A stretch of DNA of 64,000 nucleotides from Serratia grimesii NBRC 13537 (GTDB lineage: Bacteria > Pseudomonadota > Gammaproteobacteria > Enterobacterales > Enterobacteriaceae). The position numbers were made by a program, and so were the translations under genes. The notes beneath the pieces were generated by a model. It searched no databases. It was not told where the DNA came from and saw nothing but the letters and a program-made list of their open reading frames with translations. The stretch covers positions 59,669 through 123,668 of the forward strand of contig NZ_BCTT01000020.1 of the NCBI RefSeq assembly GCF_001590905.1. The letters are read 5' to 3'. Below are positions 43,584 to 55,246 of this stretch, one piece after another (positions within the stretch are counted from its first letter, which is position 1; each line of letters begins with the position of its first letter).

Positions 43584-43703
43584 CCTGCCATAATTATCCT
43601 TGTTCTGAATATGAAATTCTTTCTCTTAACGGGTGAGGATTAATCACCTTATTACCCTCATTTTCCTGTTGACTCTTTAGCCAACATACGGCATTTTCTA
43701 TCT

Positions 43704-43727
43704 AGACGTCTAAACGTATAGACGCTT
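43704..43727. promoter_or_regulatory. MetJ operator (three tandem met boxes) upstream of metF
   Basis: AGACGTCT (perfect), AAACGTAT and AGACGCTT lie in strict 8-bp register, ending 44 bases before the metF ATG. Confidence 0.93.
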
Positions 43728-43750
43728 ATTAAAATAAAGCAAAACAGTGA

Positions 43751-44668
<918 letters not shown>

Positions 44669-44686
44669 TTTTATTGATGGATGATG

Positions 44687-44719
44687 AAAAGGGCGCTGTG
44701 TAATGACAGCGCCCTTTTT
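44687..44719 (+). terminator. Intrinsic terminator after metF
   Basis: AAAAGGGCGCTGT / ACAGCGCCCTTTTT stem with a 6-base loop and T-run. Confidence 0.9.
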
Positions 44720-44726
44720 ATTGGAT

Positions 44727-44753
44727 AAAAAAACGGTCCCTGCAAACAGGGAC
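44727..44753 (-). terminator. Intrinsic terminator after ppc
   Basis: On the minus strand GTCCCTG-TTTG-CAGGGAC is followed by CG and seven T, immediately downstream of the ppc stop and back-to-back with the metF terminator. Confidence 0.87.
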
Positions 44754-44771
44754 TATTTTTTGTCGCTTAAC

Positions 44772-47408
44772 CTAGCCAGTATTGCGCATCCCGGCGGCAA
44801 CGCCGGCAATGGTGACCATTAGCGCTTGCTCAACGCGGGCATCGGGCTGTTCTTGCTGGCGTGAACGGTGCAACAGTTCGGCCTGTAACACATTCAGCGG
44901 ATCGGTATACACGTTACGTAGCGCAATGGATTCGGCGATCCATGGCAGGTCTTCCATCAGGTGCGCGTCATTGGCGATGGTCAACACTACCTTGATGTCG
45001 CTCGCCAATTGGTCGCGTAACTGTTGGCCAAGTGGCCACAGTGACTTATCAACCAGACGCTGATCGTAGTATTCCGCCAACCACAGGTCAGCTTTGGCAA
45101 AGACCATTTCCAGCATCGCGATGCGGGTAGAGAAGAACGGCCAGTCGCGGCACATCGCTTCCAGTTGGTCCTGCTTACCGGCTTTCACCGCTTCTTGCAA
45201 ACCGGCACCGGCACCCAGCCAGGCGGGTAGCATCAGTCGGTTCTGCGTCCATGCGAAGATCCATGGGATAGCGCGCAGGCTTTCAACGCCGCCGTTTGGC
45301 TTGCGTTTGGCCGGGCGTGAACCCAGCGGCAGCTTGCCCAGTTCCAATTCCGGCGTTGCAGCGCGGAAATAGGGTACAAACTCCGGATTCTCGCGTACGT
45401 AGCCGCGATACATGTTGCACGAGGTGTCTGACAGCTCATCCATCAGCGTACGCCACTCTTTCTTCGGTTCTGGCGGCGGTAACAGGTTAGCCTCAAGAAT
45501 TGCGCCTGTGTACAGCGCCAGGCTGCTGATGGTGACTTCCGGCAGACCAAACTTGAAGCGGATCATCTCGCCCTGTTCGGTGACGCGCAGGCCGCCTTTC
45601 AGGCTACCCGGCGGTTGCGACAGCAATGCCGCATGCGCCGGTGCACCGCCACGGCCAATCGAGCCGCCGCGGCCGTGGAACAACGTCAGCGCCACGCCGG
45701 CTTTTTCACAGGTTTTGATCAGTGCGTCTTGCGCGCGGTACTGCGCCCAGGAGGCGGCCATCACCCCGGCATCTTTCGCCGAATCGGAATAGCCAATCAT
45801 CACCATCTGTTTGCCCTGGATAAAGCCGCGGTACCAGTCAATATTCAGCAACTGGGTCATTACGTCGTCGGCGTTGTTCAGGTCGTCGAGGGTTTCGAAC
45901 AGCGGGGCCACCGGCAGCGCGAACGGGCAACCGGCTTCTTTCAGCAACAGGTGAACCGCCAGCACGTCAGAAGGCGTACGCGCCATGGAAATCACGTAGG
46001 CGGCAATCGAACCCTGCGGCGCTTCGGCAATGACCCGACAGGTTTCCAGCACTTCCTGGGTGTCGGCACTCGGCTCCCATTTTAGCGGCACCAGCGGGCG
46101 TTTGGAGTTCAGTTCGCGGATCAGGAACGCCTGTTTGTCGGCTTCCGACCAGCTTTCGTAATCGCCCAGCCCCAGATAACGGGTCAACTCGGCGATGGCT
46201 TCGGTGTGGCGGGTACTTTCCTGACGTACGTCGATACGTACCAGCGGCACGCCAAAGCAGCGCACGCGACGCAGGGTATCGAGCAACTGGCCATTGGCGA
46301 TGATGCTCATGCCGCAGGCCTGCAGCGACTGGTAACAGGCGAACAGCGGTTCCCACAGCTGTTCGTTATTCACCAGCAGGTCGTGTGGTTTCAGTACGCG
46401 CTCACCCTTCAGGCGACCTTCCAGATACGCCTGAGAGCTCATCAACTGGCTGCGCAATTGCTTCATGATCTCGCGGTACGGCTCTTGCACCTCGTCACCA
46501 CCGGCCCGTGCGCGCAGTTCCGGGGTACATTCGGTCATCGACAGTTCTGAGACCAGCACCTGAATATCGCGGGTGAACAGATCGCAGGCTTTCCAGCGGC
46601 TCAGCAGCAGCACATGCCGGGTAATTTCGGCCGTGACATTTGGATTGCCATCGCGATCACCGCCCATCCAGGAGGTGAAGCGTACCGGTACGGCTTCTGC
46701 CGGCAGGCTGTAATCGATGGAGTTTTCCAGCTGTTCGTTGAATTCGCGCAGGAAGGCAGGCACCCCTTCCCACAGGCTGTTTTCCACTACCGCAAAGCCC
46801 CATTTGGCTTCATCGATCGGCGATGGACGATGCTTACGGATTTCGTCGGTATGCCAGGATTGGGCAACCAGCTGACGCAGACGACGCATGATCTTGTTAC
46901 GTTCGTAGTCGGCCAGGTCGTTATGGTCGAGCTGGCTGAGGCAGGTATTAACCTCAACCAGCTTGTGGATCAGGGTACGGCGGGTGATCTCTGTCGGGTG
47001 TGCTGTCAGCACCAGTTCGATGGAGAGTTGGGACACCGCATTTTGCAGCTCTTTGGTACTGAGCTTTTTGTCCTTCAGACGAGTAAATAACTGGGCCAGC
47101 GCCTCTGGGTTGCTGGCAGCTTCGCCGTTGGGCGAAATACTGTGGTACTGCTCGGCGACGTTGGTCAGATTGAGAAACTGACTGAATGCACGTGCAACGG
47201 GCAGTAACTCGTCGTTGGACAGGTTTTGCAAGGTAGAAAGCAGCTCTTGGCGATGCGCTTCGTTACCTGCACGTGAAGATTTGGAAAGCTTACGGATAGT
47301 TTCAACGCGATCGAGAATATGCTCGCCCAGCGCTTCTTTGATGGTATCGCCGAGCAATTTGCCGAGCATACTGACATTACTTCGCATTGCCGAATATTGT
47401 TCGTTCAT
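44772..47408 (-). CDS. ppc: Phosphoenolpyruvate carboxylase
   Basis: An anaplerotic enzyme forming oxaloacetate from PEP and bicarbonate. The 878 residues include the catalytic-histidine region [14 protein letters not shown], the glycine-rich [27 protein letters not shown] and the C-terminal MRNTG carboxylate. It is slightly shorter than E. coli (883). Transcribed alone, with a 320-bp upstream gap. Confidence 0.98.
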   Translation of the reverse strand: MNEQYSAMRSNVSMLGKLLGDTIKEALGEHILDRVETIRKLSKSSRAGNEAHRQELLSTLQNLSNDELLPVARAFSQFLNLTNVAEQYHSISPNGEAASNPEALAQLFTRLKDKKLSTKELQNAVSQLSIELVLTAHPTEITRRTLIHKLVEVNTCLSQLDHNDLADYERNKIMRRLRQLVAQSWHTDEIRKHRPSPIDEAKWGFAVVENSLWEGVPAFLREFNEQLENSIDYSLPAEAVPVRFTSWMGGDRDGNPNVTAEITRHVLLLSRWKACDLFTRDIQVLVSELSMTECTPELRARAGGDEVQEPYREIMKQLRSQLMSSQAYLEGRLKGERVLKPHDLLVNNEQLWEPLFACYQSLQACGMSIIANGQLLDTLRRVRCFGVPLVRIDVRQESTRHTEAIAELTRYLGLGDYESWSEADKQAFLIRELNSKRPLVPLKWEPSADTQEVLETCRVIAEAPQGSIAAYVISMARTPSDVLAVHLLLKEAGCPFALPVAPLFETLDDLNNADDVMTQLLNIDWYRGFIQGKQMVMIGYSDSAKDAGVMAASWAQYRAQDALIKTCEKAGVALTLFHGRGGSIGRGGAPAHAALLSQPPGSLKGGLRVTEQGEMIRFKFGLPEVTISSLALYTGAILEANLLPPPEPKKEWRTLMDELSDTSCNMYRGYVRENPEFVPYFRAATPELELGKLPLGSRPAKRKPNGGVESLRAIPWIFAWTQNRLMLPAWLGAGAGLQEAVKAGKQDQLEAMCRDWPFFSTRIAMLEMVFAKADLWLAEYYDQRLVDKSLWPLGQQLRDQLASDIKVVLTIANDAHLMEDLPWIAESIALRNVYTDPLNVLQAELLHRSRQQEQPDARVEQALMVTIAGVAAGMRNTG

Positions 47409-47728
47409 ATAACCCCTGACCCAGTTCTGTATTTACCCTTAATTTTTCAAACCACAGCGGCGTTGGCTGCAATGTGAAGCCTGTTGGGTAGATGGTTTTT
47501 TATCTTGTAAGTAAATTTCACGTGTCAGGCGAAGAGCGCCTGTTTCATCTCGCCACGTTCCTGTCCAATCGTCAATTGACACTATTTTTAGCAAAAAAAC
47601 ATCAAAATCGGCGCATTTTCTGAAATTTAATTACGGCGCACCGGTTATCAGTCTGGCTTATTTCATTGGTTTGGTACGTCTTAAGAGGTAGGGAGATGAT
47701 AAATCATTAACCCTACCTTGTGTCTGGT
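47409..47728. other. Intergenic region upstream of ppc / downstream of argE
   Basis: 320 bases without a supported gene. It should hold the leftward ppc promoter. Near argE, at 47686-47718, there is a long hairpin (AGGTAGGG ... CCCTACCT with an inner ATGAT / ATCAT stem). It has no T-run on either side, so it is not a standard terminator. I see no recognisable operator. Confidence 0.5.
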
Positions 47729-48880
47729 TTATTGGCGACAGAAGTGATCAACCAACTGACCCAGCAGCTTGCGTGTTGGTTCGATAAAACCGGTATCAAT
47801 GTATTCATCCGGTTGATGCGCTTGGTCGATAGAGCCGGGACCCAGCACCAACGTCGGGCAGACCTGCTGGACGAAGGGTGCCTCGGTGCAATAGTTGACC
47901 ACTTGCGTGCGGGTACCCAGCAGTTTCTCGATCACCGCCACCATATGATGATCGGTTGGGCACTCGTAACCTGGTACAGATGCATGAAGCTCTTCAATAC
48001 TCAGACGTCCCGGCCAACGCTGACTCACTGGCTCCAGAGTCTGGTGCATCAATTCATTGATGTTGTCGAGTGTCATACCTGGCAACGGGCGGATGTCCAG
48101 ATGCAGTTCACAGCAGGCACAAATGCGGTTGGCTGCGTCGCCGCCACTGATATGACCAAAGTTCATGGTTGGATAGGGTACGGCGAAAGCTGGATTGTTG
48201 TAGCGTTCTTGCAGCGTTTTACGCAGTTCCATCAGGCGGCCGATAGTTTCATGCATCAGATCGATGGCATTCACGCCACGTGCAGGATCACTCGAGTGGC
48301 CAGACTGCCCGACGATACGGATGGCATTGGCCATATGGCCTTTATGCGCACGCACCGGTTGCAGCGAGGTCGGCTCACCAATAATGGCGAAGTCTGGACG
48401 GATGCTGGTTGAGGCAGCGAAATATCGTGCTCCGGCCATCGTCGTTTCTTCATCTGCGGTGGCTAGAATGTATAACGGTTTGGTCAACTGGCTGGCGTCG
48501 ATGTCACGTACCGCATCTAAAATAAAGGCAAAAAAACCTTTCATGTCGGCGGTGCCCAGACCGTACAGCTTATTGTCGTGTTCGGTCAGAGTGAAAGGAT
48601 CGCGCGTCCAGCGGCCTTCATCATAAGGCACGGTATCGGTGTGACCCGCGAGCAGCAGGCCGCCGCTGCCTTCGCCAATGCTCGCCAGCAGATTGAATTT
48701 GTTGCGGCTATCCGGCACTGGCTGCACGTCGACACTGAAACCTAAATCGGCAAACCATCCGGCCAGCAAGTTGATTAATGCTTCATTACTCTGATCGAGG
48801 GCGCTATCGGTGGCGCTGATCGACGGAGTGGCGATCAACGCCCGGTACAGCTCAATAAATGGAGGTAATTTCATCTTCAC
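47729..48880 (-). CDS. argE: Acetylornithine deacetylase
   Basis: A zinc peptidase-M20 enzyme releasing ornithine from N-acetylornithine. The 383 residues equal E. coli when started at GTG 48880; an ATG two codons later at 48874 is possible. Metal ligands are visible in [33 protein letters not shown] and IIGEPTS. Divergent from argCBGH, with overlapping ARG boxes between. Confidence 0.96.
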   Translation of the reverse strand: MKMKLPPFIELYRALIATPSISATDSALDQSNEALINLLAGWFADLGFSVDVQPVPDSRNKFNLLASIGEGSGGLLLAGHTDTVPYDEGRWTRDPFTLTEHDNKLYGLGTADMKGFFAFILDAVRDIDASQLTKPLYILATADEETTMAGARYFAASTSIRPDFAIIGEPTSLQPVRAHKGHMANAIRIVGQSGHSSDPARGVNAIDLMHETIGRLMELRKTLQERYNNPAFAVPYPTMNFGHISGGDAANRICACCELHLDIRPLPGMTLDNINELMHQTLEPVSQRWPGRLSIEELHASVPGYECPTDHHMVAVIEKLLGTRTQVVNYCTEAPFVQQVCPTLVLGPGSIDQAHQPDEYIDTGFIEPTRKLLGQLVDHFCRQ

Positions 48881-48905
48881 TGTTGACAGCCTTTGGTTAG
48901 GTTGG

Positions 48906-48944
48906 TATCAATATTCATGCATTTATTGTGAATAAAAATACAGT
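48906..48944. promoter_or_regulatory. Tandem ARG boxes (ArgR operator) between argE and argC
   Basis: Two 18-bp imperfect palindromes, 48906-48923 and 48927-48944, are separated by 3 bases as ArgR hexamers require. The second (TGTGAATAAAAATACAGT) matches the ARG consensus except for one core base. It should repress both divergent arginine promoters. Confidence 0.85.
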
Positions 48945-49090
48945 AAGCTGGAGCGTAAGGGAACCCGATTCCCGGATGATTATAAAAACATCAACGCTCG
49001 ACCTCGTGGGTGAACGGCGAAACAACGCTGGTGAGCCTGGAAACCTGAGTCGAATACGACCCTACGCAAGTCAAGAAGGTGAAAGGCCCC

Positions 49091-50095
49091 ATGTTGAATA
49101 CGCTGATTGTCGGTGCCAGCGGTTATGCCGGAGCAGAGCTCACGGCGTACCTTAATCGTCACCCACACATGAACATAACCGCTTTAGCGGTTTCAGCGCA
49201 AAGTGCAGATGCAGGAAAATTGCTTTCCGATTTGCACCCTCAGTTAAAAGGTATCGTTGATCTGCCATTACAGCCGCTGGTTGACGTTGCTAAAGCCGCC
49301 GAAGGTATCGATGTGGTGTTTCTGGCCACGGCACACGAGGTTAGTCACGATATCGCGCCAGCGTTCCTGGCAGCAGGTTGCGTGGTGTTTGATCTTTCGG
49401 GCGCGTTCCGTGTGAAAGATGCCGCGTTCTACAGCCAATATTACGGTTTTGAACATCAGCACGCTGATTTGCTGGAGCAGGCGGTGTATGGCCTGGCGGA
49501 ATGGCAGAGCGACAAAATCAAACAGGCTCAGTTGATCGCCGTACCGGGCTGTTATCCGACAGCGGCGCAGTTGGCGCTGAAACCGCTGATCGACCAAGAC
49601 TTGCTGAACCTTGATCAGTGGCCAGTGATCAACGCCACTAGCGGCGTCAGCGGTGCAGGCCGCAAGGCCAGCGTCACCACCAGTTTCTGTGAGGTGAGCC
49701 TGCAGCCGTACGGTATTTTCAACCACCGTCACCATCCGGAAATCGTTGCGCACCTGGGTGTACCGGTCATCTTCACGCCACATTTGGGTAACTTCCCGCG
49801 TGGTATTCTCGAAACCATCACTTGCCGCCTTAAAGCCGGTGTGACCGCGCAGGACGTGGCCGCTGTTTATCACGCCGCCTATGACGACAAGCCGCTGGTA
49901 CGGCTGTACGATCAGGGTGTACCGGCGTTGAAGTCCGTCGTCGGGCTACCGTTCTGCGATATCGGCTTCGCTGTACAGGGCGAACATCTGATTGCCGTGG
50001 CGGCGGAAGACAACCTGTTGAAAGGCGCGGCCGCTCAGGCGGTGCAATGCCTGAATATCCGTTTTGGGTTCCCTGAAACCCAAGCGTTACTTTAA
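49091..50095 (+). CDS. argC: N-acetyl-gamma-glutamyl-phosphate reductase
   Basis: NADPH-dependent third step of arginine synthesis. The 334 residues show the Rossmann motif [11 protein letters not shown] and the catalytic Cys154 in [14 protein letters not shown] 49091, after GAAAGG, is chosen over GTG 49079. First gene of argCBGH. An ERIC element separates it from argB. Confidence 0.97.
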   Translation: MLNTLIVGASGYAGAELTAYLNRHPHMNITALAVSAQSADAGKLLSDLHPQLKGIVDLPLQPLVDVAKAAEGIDVVFLATAHEVSHDIAPAFLAAGCVVFDLSGAFRVKDAAFYSQYYGFEHQHADLLEQAVYGLAEWQSDKIKQAQLIAVPGCYPTAAQLALKPLIDQDLLNLDQWPVINATSGVSGAGRKASVTTSFCEVSLQPYGIFNHRHHPEIVAHLGVPVIFTPHLGNFPRGILETITCRLKAGVTAQDVAAVYHAAYDDKPLVRLYDQGVPALKSVVGLPFCDIGFAVQGEHLIAVAAEDNLLKGAAAQAVQCLNIRFGFPETQALL

Positions 50096-50100
50096 TGAAT

Positions 50101-50221
50101 CCCCAATAGATTTCGAGTCGCGGCCAGGCGGCAAGGGTTCGAATCTCCAGGAACTTACTCAAGTAAGTGACTGGGGTGAGGGCCGGCAGCCAACAACGCG
50201 GCGACTTGAAAGATGAAGGGG
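50101..50221. repeat. ERIC (intergenic repeat unit) element between argC and argB
   Basis: The core contains AAGTAAGTGACTGGGGTGAG, the well-known ERIC central sequence, and its inverted partner TCTCCAGGAACTTACT just before. The ends form an inverted repeat: CCCC...ATTTCGAGTCGC at the left and GCGACTTGAAAG...GGGG at the right. Length is 121 bp against the usual about 127 bp. It is transcribed within the operon and can fold into one long hairpin. Confidence 0.93.
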
Positions 50222-50243
50222 ATAGTGTGGGATGTAAACAGCG

Positions 50244-51017
50244 ATGAATCCGTTAATTATCAAGTTAGGTGGCGTGTTATTAGACAGTGAAGAGGCGCTG
50301 GAGCGTCTGTTTACCGCACTGGACAGCTACCGCCAGCAGCATCAGCGCCCGTTGGTGATCGTTCACGGCGGCGGTTGCGTGGTGGATGAGCTGATGAAAA
50401 AGCTCTCCCTGCCGGTGGTGAAGAAGAATGGCCTGCGTGTGACGCCAGCCGATCAGATTGACATTATTACCGGCGCGCTGGCCGGCACCGCCAACAAAAC
50501 CTTGCTGGCGTGGGCCATCAAGCACCAGATTAACGCGGTCGGCCTGAGCCTGGCAGACGGTGGCAGCGTCACCGTTACCTCGCTCGATCCGGCGCTGGAT
50601 CACGTGGGCAATGCGCAACCGGGTTCCCCGTTGTTGCTCAATACCCTGCTGGGTGCCGGTTACCTGCCGGTGATCAGTTCCATCGGCATTACCGCCGATG
50701 GGCAGTTAATGAATGTGAACGCCGATCAGGCGGCGACGGCTTTAGCCGCTACGCTCGGTGCGGATTTGATCCTGCTGTCGGATGTCAGTGGCATCCTCGA
50801 CGGAAAAGGGCAGCGCATCGCAGAAATGACGGCGCAAAAAGCGGAACAACTGATTGCCCAGGGCATCATCACTGATGGTATGGTGGTGAAGGTGAATGCG
50901 GCGCTCGATGCGGCCCGCACCCTCGGTCGCCCGGTAGATATCGCCAGTTGGCGCCATGCCGATCAGCTTCCTGCACTGTTTAACGGCGTGTCAATTGGCA
51001 CCCGGATCCTCGCTTAA
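50244..51017 (+). CDS. argB: Acetylglutamate kinase
   Basis: Phosphorylates N-acetylglutamate, the second step of arginine synthesis. The 257-residue amino-acid kinase has [15 protein letters not shown] at the N-terminus, [10 protein letters not shown] and [12 protein letters not shown] for substrate and ATP binding. The ribosome site is weak, with the ERIC element ending only 22 bases upstream, so translation may depend on that structure. Confidence 0.97.
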   Translation: MNPLIIKLGGVLLDSEEALERLFTALDSYRQQHQRPLVIVHGGGCVVDELMKKLSLPVVKKNGLRVTPADQIDIITGALAGTANKTLLAWAIKHQINAVGLSLADGGSVTVTSLDPALDHVGNAQPGSPLLLNTLLGAGYLPVISSIGITADGQLMNVNADQAATALAATLGADLILLSDVSGILDGKGQRIAEMTAQKAEQLIAQGIITDGMVVKVNAALDAARTLGRPVDIASWRHADQLPALFNGVSIGTRILA

Positions 51018-51042
51018 ATTTAGAATTAAAAAGGAAAAGACC

Positions 51043-52263
51043 ATGCAAAACCAAGGCATCAAAAAAATCGTTCTGGCGTACTCTGGCGGTCTGGATACTT
51101 CGGCCATCATTCCCTGGCTGAAAGAGAACTACGGCGGCTGCGAAGTGGTAGCCTTCGTGGCGGATATCGGCCAGGAGCGCGGCGATCTGGAAGGTGTGGA
51201 GCAAAAAGCCCTGCAATCCGGTGCCTCTGAGTGCCACGTGGTTGATCTGCGTGAAGAATTCATCCGTGACTACGTTTACCCGGTACTGCAGACCGGCGCC
51301 CTGTATGAAGGCAGCTATCTGCTGGGCACCTCCATGGCGCGCCCGATTATCGCTAAAGCACAGGTTGAACTGGCGCTGAAAGTCGGTGCTGACGCGTTGT
51401 GCCACGGCGCAACTGGTAAAGGTAATGACCAGGTGCGTTTCGAAACCACCTATACCGCGCTGGCCCCACATCTGAAAGTGGTTGCCCCTTGGCGTGAGTG
51501 GAACCTGCGTTCCCGTGAAGCGCTGTTGGACTACCTGAAAGAACGTAATATCCCGACCACTGCGTCGTTGGAAAAAATCTATAGCCGTGACGAAAACGCC
51601 TGGCATATCTCTACCGAAGGCGGCGTGTTGGAAAGCCCGTGGAACGCACCGAACAAAGACTGCTGGGTCTGGACGGTTGACCCGCAGGAAGCACCGGATC
51701 AGCCTGAGCAAGTGACCATCACCGTAGAGAAAGGCTGCGTAGTGGCGGTTAACGGTAAAGTGCTGAGCCCGTACAAATGTCTGGAAACCCTGAACGTGCT
51801 GGGTGCCAAACATGGCGTGGGTCGTATCGATATCGTGGAAAACCGTCTGGTGGGTATCAAATCCCGTGGCTGCTACGAAACCCCTGGCGGCACCATCATG
51901 GTGGCGGCACTGCGTGGCGTTGAGCAACTGGTTCTGGATCGCGATAGCTTCAAATGGCGTGAGCAACTGGGCCTGGAAATGTCTTACGTGGTTTACGATG
52001 GGCGTTGGTTTGCTCCACTTCGTCGTTCACTGCAGGCTTCTGCTGAGGCGCTGGCCGAAGAAGTTAACGGCGAAGTCGTGCTGCAGCTGTACAAAGGCCA
52101 GGTGACGGCGATTCAGAAGAAATCCGCTAACAGCCTGTATTCTGAAGAGTTTGCCACCTTCGGCGAAGACGAAGTTTACGATCACAGCCACGCGGGCGGT
52201 TTTATCCGTCTGTTCTCACTCTCTTCACGCATTCGCGCGTTGAACGAGAAAAAGAACAAGTAA
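51043..52263 (+). CDS. argG: Argininosuccinate synthase (short, type-1 form)
   Basis: ATP-dependent joining of citrulline and aspartate. The 406 residues start [20 protein letters not shown], the PP-loop. [14 protein letters not shown] and the [10 protein letters not shown] motif follow. This is the roughly 400-residue class, unlike the E. coli ArgG of about 447 residues, and it lies inside the operon instead of at a distant locus. AAGGA precedes ATG 51043; the open frame reaches back into argB. Confidence 0.96.
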   Translation: MQNQGIKKIVLAYSGGLDTSAIIPWLKENYGGCEVVAFVADIGQERGDLEGVEQKALQSGASECHVVDLREEFIRDYVYPVLQTGALYEGSYLLGTSMARPIIAKAQVELALKVGADALCHGATGKGNDQVRFETTYTALAPHLKVVAPWREWNLRSREALLDYLKERNIPTTASLEKIYSRDENAWHISTEGGVLESPWNAPNKDCWVWTVDPQEAPDQPEQVTITVEKGCVVAVNGKVLSPYKCLETLNVLGAKHGVGRIDIVENRLVGIKSRGCYETPGGTIMVAALRGVEQLVLDRDSFKWREQLGLEMSYVVYDGRWFAPLRRSLQASAEALAEEVNGEVVLQLYKGQVTAIQKKSANSLYSEEFATFGEDEVYDHSHAGGFIRLFSLSSRIRALNEKKNK

Positions 52264-52291
52264 CTTTATTGATTATTCGGCGTGACTTGTT

Positions 52292-52315
52292 AAGGGCGCA
52301 GCATGCTGCGCCCTT
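52292..52315 (+). other. Hairpin between argG and argH
   Basis: AAGGGCGCAGC / GCTGCGCCCTT is a strong near-perfect palindrome followed only by ATTCGC, without a T-run. It is probably an mRNA-processing or stabilising structure or a partial attenuator. Confidence 0.6.
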
Positions 52316-52342
52316 ATTCGCATAAAATTCGGGAGTAAAGGT

Positions 52343-53716
52343 ATGGCACTTTGGGGCGGACGGTTCAGTCAGGCGGCAGATCAGCGGTTCAAACAATTAA
52401 ACGATTCTCTGCGTTTCGATTATCGCCTGGCGGAACAGGACATTGTTGGCTCAGTGGCTTGGTCGAAAGCACTGGTCACTGTCAACGTGTTGACGGCAAC
52501 CGAGCAGCAGCAACTTGAGCAGGCATTGAATGGGTTGTTGGCAGAAGTGCAGGCCGATCCGCAGGCGATTGTCAGCAGCGATGCAGAAGATATTCATAGC
52601 TGGGTCGAGCAGAAGCTGATCGACAAAGTCGGCGATCTGGGCAAAAAATTGCACACCGGCCGTAGCCGTAACGATCAGGTCGCGACCGATTTGAAATTGT
52701 GGTGTAAACAGCAGATTGGCGAGTTGCATCAGGCCATCGTGCAACTGCAACAGGCGCTGGTGGAAACTGCTGAAGCCAATCAAGACGCTGTTATGCCGGG
52801 CTATACCCACCTGCAGCGCGCGCAGCCGGTGACCTTCGCCCACTGGTGTTTGGCCTATGTGGAAATGCTGGCGCGTGATGAAAGTCGCCTGCAGGACACA
52901 TTGAAGCGTCTGGACGTCAGCCCGTTGGGCAGCGGTGCGCTGGCCGGTACCGCCTATCCGATCGACCGTGAACAACTGGCCGGTTGGCTGGGTTTTGCTT
53001 CGGCCACCCGTAATAGCCTGGACAGTGTTTCCGACCGCGATCACGTGCTGGAGCTGCTATCCAATGCTTCTATCAGCATGGTGCACCTGTCGCGCTTTGC
53101 CGAAGACCTGATTTTCTTCAACAGTGGCGAAGCCGCATTTGTCGATCTGTCTGACCGTGTGACTTCTGGCTCCTCGCTGATGCCGCAAAAGAAAAACCCG
53201 GATGCGCTGGAACTGATCCGTGGCAAATGTGGCCGAGTACAGGGTGCATTGACCGGCATGATGATGACGTTGAAAGGCCTGCCGTTGGCATACAACAAAG
53301 ACATGCAGGAAGACAAAGAAGGTCTGTTCGACGCGCTTGATACCTGGATGGACTGTCTGCAGATGGCTGCGCTGGTGCTGGATGGCATTCAGGTGAAACG
53401 CCCGCGTTGTAAAGAAGCAGCGGAGCAGGGCTACGCCAATTCAACTGAACTGGCGGACTACCTGGTAGCGAAGGGCGTACCGTTCCGTGAGGCGCACCAT
53501 ATCGTCGGCGAGGCAGTAGTGGAAGCTATTCGTCAGGGTAAGGCGCTGGAAGCCCTACCGTTGACTGATTTGAAGAAGTTCAGCGCAGTGATTGGTGATG
53601 ACGTCTATCCGATTCTGGCATTGCAGTCTTGTTTGGATAAACGCTCAGCCAAAGGCGGTGTTTCTCCTCAGCAGGTCGCCAGTGCGATCGCCGCAGCGAA
53701 ACAACGCTTGGCTTAA
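52343..53716 (+). CDS. argH: Argininosuccinate lyase
   Basis: Splits argininosuccinate to arginine and fumarate, the last step. The 457 residues belong to the fumarase/aspartase superfamily, with the signature [12 protein letters not shown] and the catalytic-histidine motif [11 protein letters not shown]. It begins 79 bases after argG and ends at a strong terminator. Confidence 0.98.
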   Translation: MALWGGRFSQAADQRFKQLNDSLRFDYRLAEQDIVGSVAWSKALVTVNVLTATEQQQLEQALNGLLAEVQADPQAIVSSDAEDIHSWVEQKLIDKVGDLGKKLHTGRSRNDQVATDLKLWCKQQIGELHQAIVQLQQALVETAEANQDAVMPGYTHLQRAQPVTFAHWCLAYVEMLARDESRLQDTLKRLDVSPLGSGALAGTAYPIDREQLAGWLGFASATRNSLDSVSDRDHVLELLSNASISMVHLSRFAEDLIFFNSGEAAFVDLSDRVTSGSSLMPQKKNPDALELIRGKCGRVQGALTGMMMTLKGLPLAYNKDMQEDKEGLFDALDTWMDCLQMAALVLDGIQVKRPRCKEAAEQGYANSTELADYLVAKGVPFREAHHIVGEAVVEAIRQGKALEALPLTDLKKFSAVIGDDVYPILALQSCLDKRSAKGGVSPQQVASAIAAAKQRLA

Positions 53717-53732
53717 TTAGGTTACTCAGTAT

Positions 53733-53768
53733 AAAGGGCGCAGTTCATATGCAGAACTGCGCCCTTTG
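53733..53768. terminator. Bidirectional terminator between argH and the Lpd-like gene
   Basis: A 14-bp stem AAAGGGCGCAGTTC / GAACTGCGCCCTTT flanked by AT-rich sequence, between convergent genes. Confidence 0.82.
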
Positions 53769-53780
53769 TTTATGGACGGA

Positions 53781-55229
53781 TTATTCGCCTGGGCAGCGCT
53801 GGCAGCGTTCGGCCTCGGCCTCGCCCAGTTTAAGTTTGGCCTGCAGATCTCGCAGTGCGGTGCGCAACCCTTCTTCAATGACGGGATGGTAAAAGGGCAT
53901 GTCCAGCATCTGATTGATGGTCATTTGCTGCTGATGCGCCCAGGCCAGAAGGTGAGCGATATGTTCAACATCGGGTCCCATCATTTCCGCACCGAGGAAA
54001 CGCCCGGTACCCTGCTCGCCGTAGACGTGCAGGATACCTTTGTTACGTAGCATCACGCGTGAGCGTCCCTGATTTTCGAACGACACTTCACCGATTTCAA
54101 AACAACCACAGGCGCTGAATTTCTCGCTCAGCTCACGGAAGGTGGAGCCAACCATCGCAATCTGTGGATCGGAGAATACTACCGAGATCGCGCTGCGTCG
54201 CAGGCCCGGGCAGACTTCCGGGAAGCTGCCGGCATTGCTCCCGGCAATGCGTGCCTGATCGCTGGCTTCGTGCAATAGCGGTAGTTGGTTGCTGGCGTCA
54301 CCCGCGATAAAGATGTGCGGCACGCTGGTTTGCATCGTCAGACGGTCGGCCTGTGGCACTCCCCGGGTATCGAGTACCAAGCTGGTGTTTTCCAGGCCCA
54401 GATTATCGACGTTCGGTCGGCGACCGGTGGCGGCCAGTACGTAATCCACCATGATCTCCTGCGCCTTGCCGTGTAAATCCTGATAGCGGATAAACACTTT
54501 ATCGCCTTCGCGTTGCATCATTTCCACTTTCACATCGGCATCAAGATAGAACTCTTCGCCCAGGGTTTTAGCGGCATAGTTGCGTACCGCGCTGTCAGTC
54601 AATGGGCCGACGGCACCGCCAACGCCAAACACTCTGGTCTCAACCCCGAGACGATGCAGTGCCTGGCCCAGTTCCAGGCCAATCACACCTGGCCCGAACA
54701 CCGCCACAGACTGCGGTAAATCATCCCAGTTGAAGACGTCGTCATTGACGATCAGTCGGTCACCCAGTGCATTCCATGGGGCGGGCCAGCTTGGGCGGGA
54801 ACCGGTGGCGATAACAATGCGCTGAGCTACGATGCGCGTATGTTCATCCACTTGCAGGGTGTTGTCGTCTATAAAACGGGCGTAACCGCTAATTTTGTCG
54901 GCCACCGGGATTTCGTCGACGCCTTCCAGTACAAAGCCGACGAAGCGGTCACGTTCACGTTTGACGCGGTCCATCACTTCACGGCCATTAATGGTCGTTT
55001 TGCCAGCGGGATAGACGCCAAAGCCCGGCGCACGTTCGATTTGATGCACTGCCTCAGCGGCAGCAATCAGCAATTTGGATGGCATGCAGCCAACGCGTGC
55101 ACAGGTGGTGCCGTAGGCCCCGCCCTCAATCATCACTACACTGGGGGTCGAAAGCTTGGCGGCGCGATAGGCGCCCAGACCGGCGGTGCCGCCGCCGATG
55201 ACGGCGACGTCAACATTCAACTGTTTCAT
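53781..55229 (-). CDS. Dihydrolipoamide dehydrogenase-like flavoprotein disulfide reductase
   Basis: A 482-residue pyridine-nucleotide disulfide oxidoreductase. It has an FAD Rossmann motif (VIGGGTAGLGA, residues 10-20), a redox CxxxxC (Cys43, Cys48 in GTTCARVGCMPSK), an NAD(P) Rossmann motif (VFGPGVIGLELG) and a C-terminal His-Pro...Glu dyad (YHPVIEEGL). It differs from true E3 in the active-site spacer residues. A C-terminal CxxC tail (Cys476, Cys479) is also present. Its neighbours, a peroxiredoxin-glutaredoxin fusion and oxyR, suggest that it reduces a thiol carrier for peroxide removal. The substrate is not proven. Confidence 0.85.
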   Translation of the reverse strand: MKQLNVDVAVIGGGTAGLGAYRAAKLSTPSVVMIEGGAYGTTCARVGCMPSKLLIAAAEAVHQIERAPGFGVYPAGKTTINGREVMDRVKRERDRFVGFVLEGVDEIPVADKISGYARFIDDNTLQVDEHTRIVAQRIVIATGSRPSWPAPWNALGDRLIVNDDVFNWDDLPQSVAVFGPGVIGLELGQALHRLGVETRVFGVGGAVGPLTDSAVRNYAAKTLGEEFYLDADVKVEMMQREGDKVFIRYQDLHGKAQEIMVDYVLAATGRRPNVDNLGLENTSLVLDTRGVPQADRLTMQTSVPHIFIAGDASNQLPLLHEASDQARIAGSNAGSFPEVCPGLRRSAISVVFSDPQIAMVGSTFRELSEKFSACGCFEIGEVSFENQGRSRVMLRNKGILHVYGEQGTGRFLGAEMMGPDVEHIAHLLAWAHQQQMTINQMLDMPFYHPVIEEGLRTALRDLQAKLKLGEAEAERCQRCPGE

Positions 55230-55246
55230 ATCCGCTCCTGAAAGCT

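Noticed and set aside
50980..51966. Antisense frame of 328 codons over argG
   Set aside because: Long only because of GC-rich codon use in argG; composition (Phe/His/Gln-rich) is typical of an antisense artefact.
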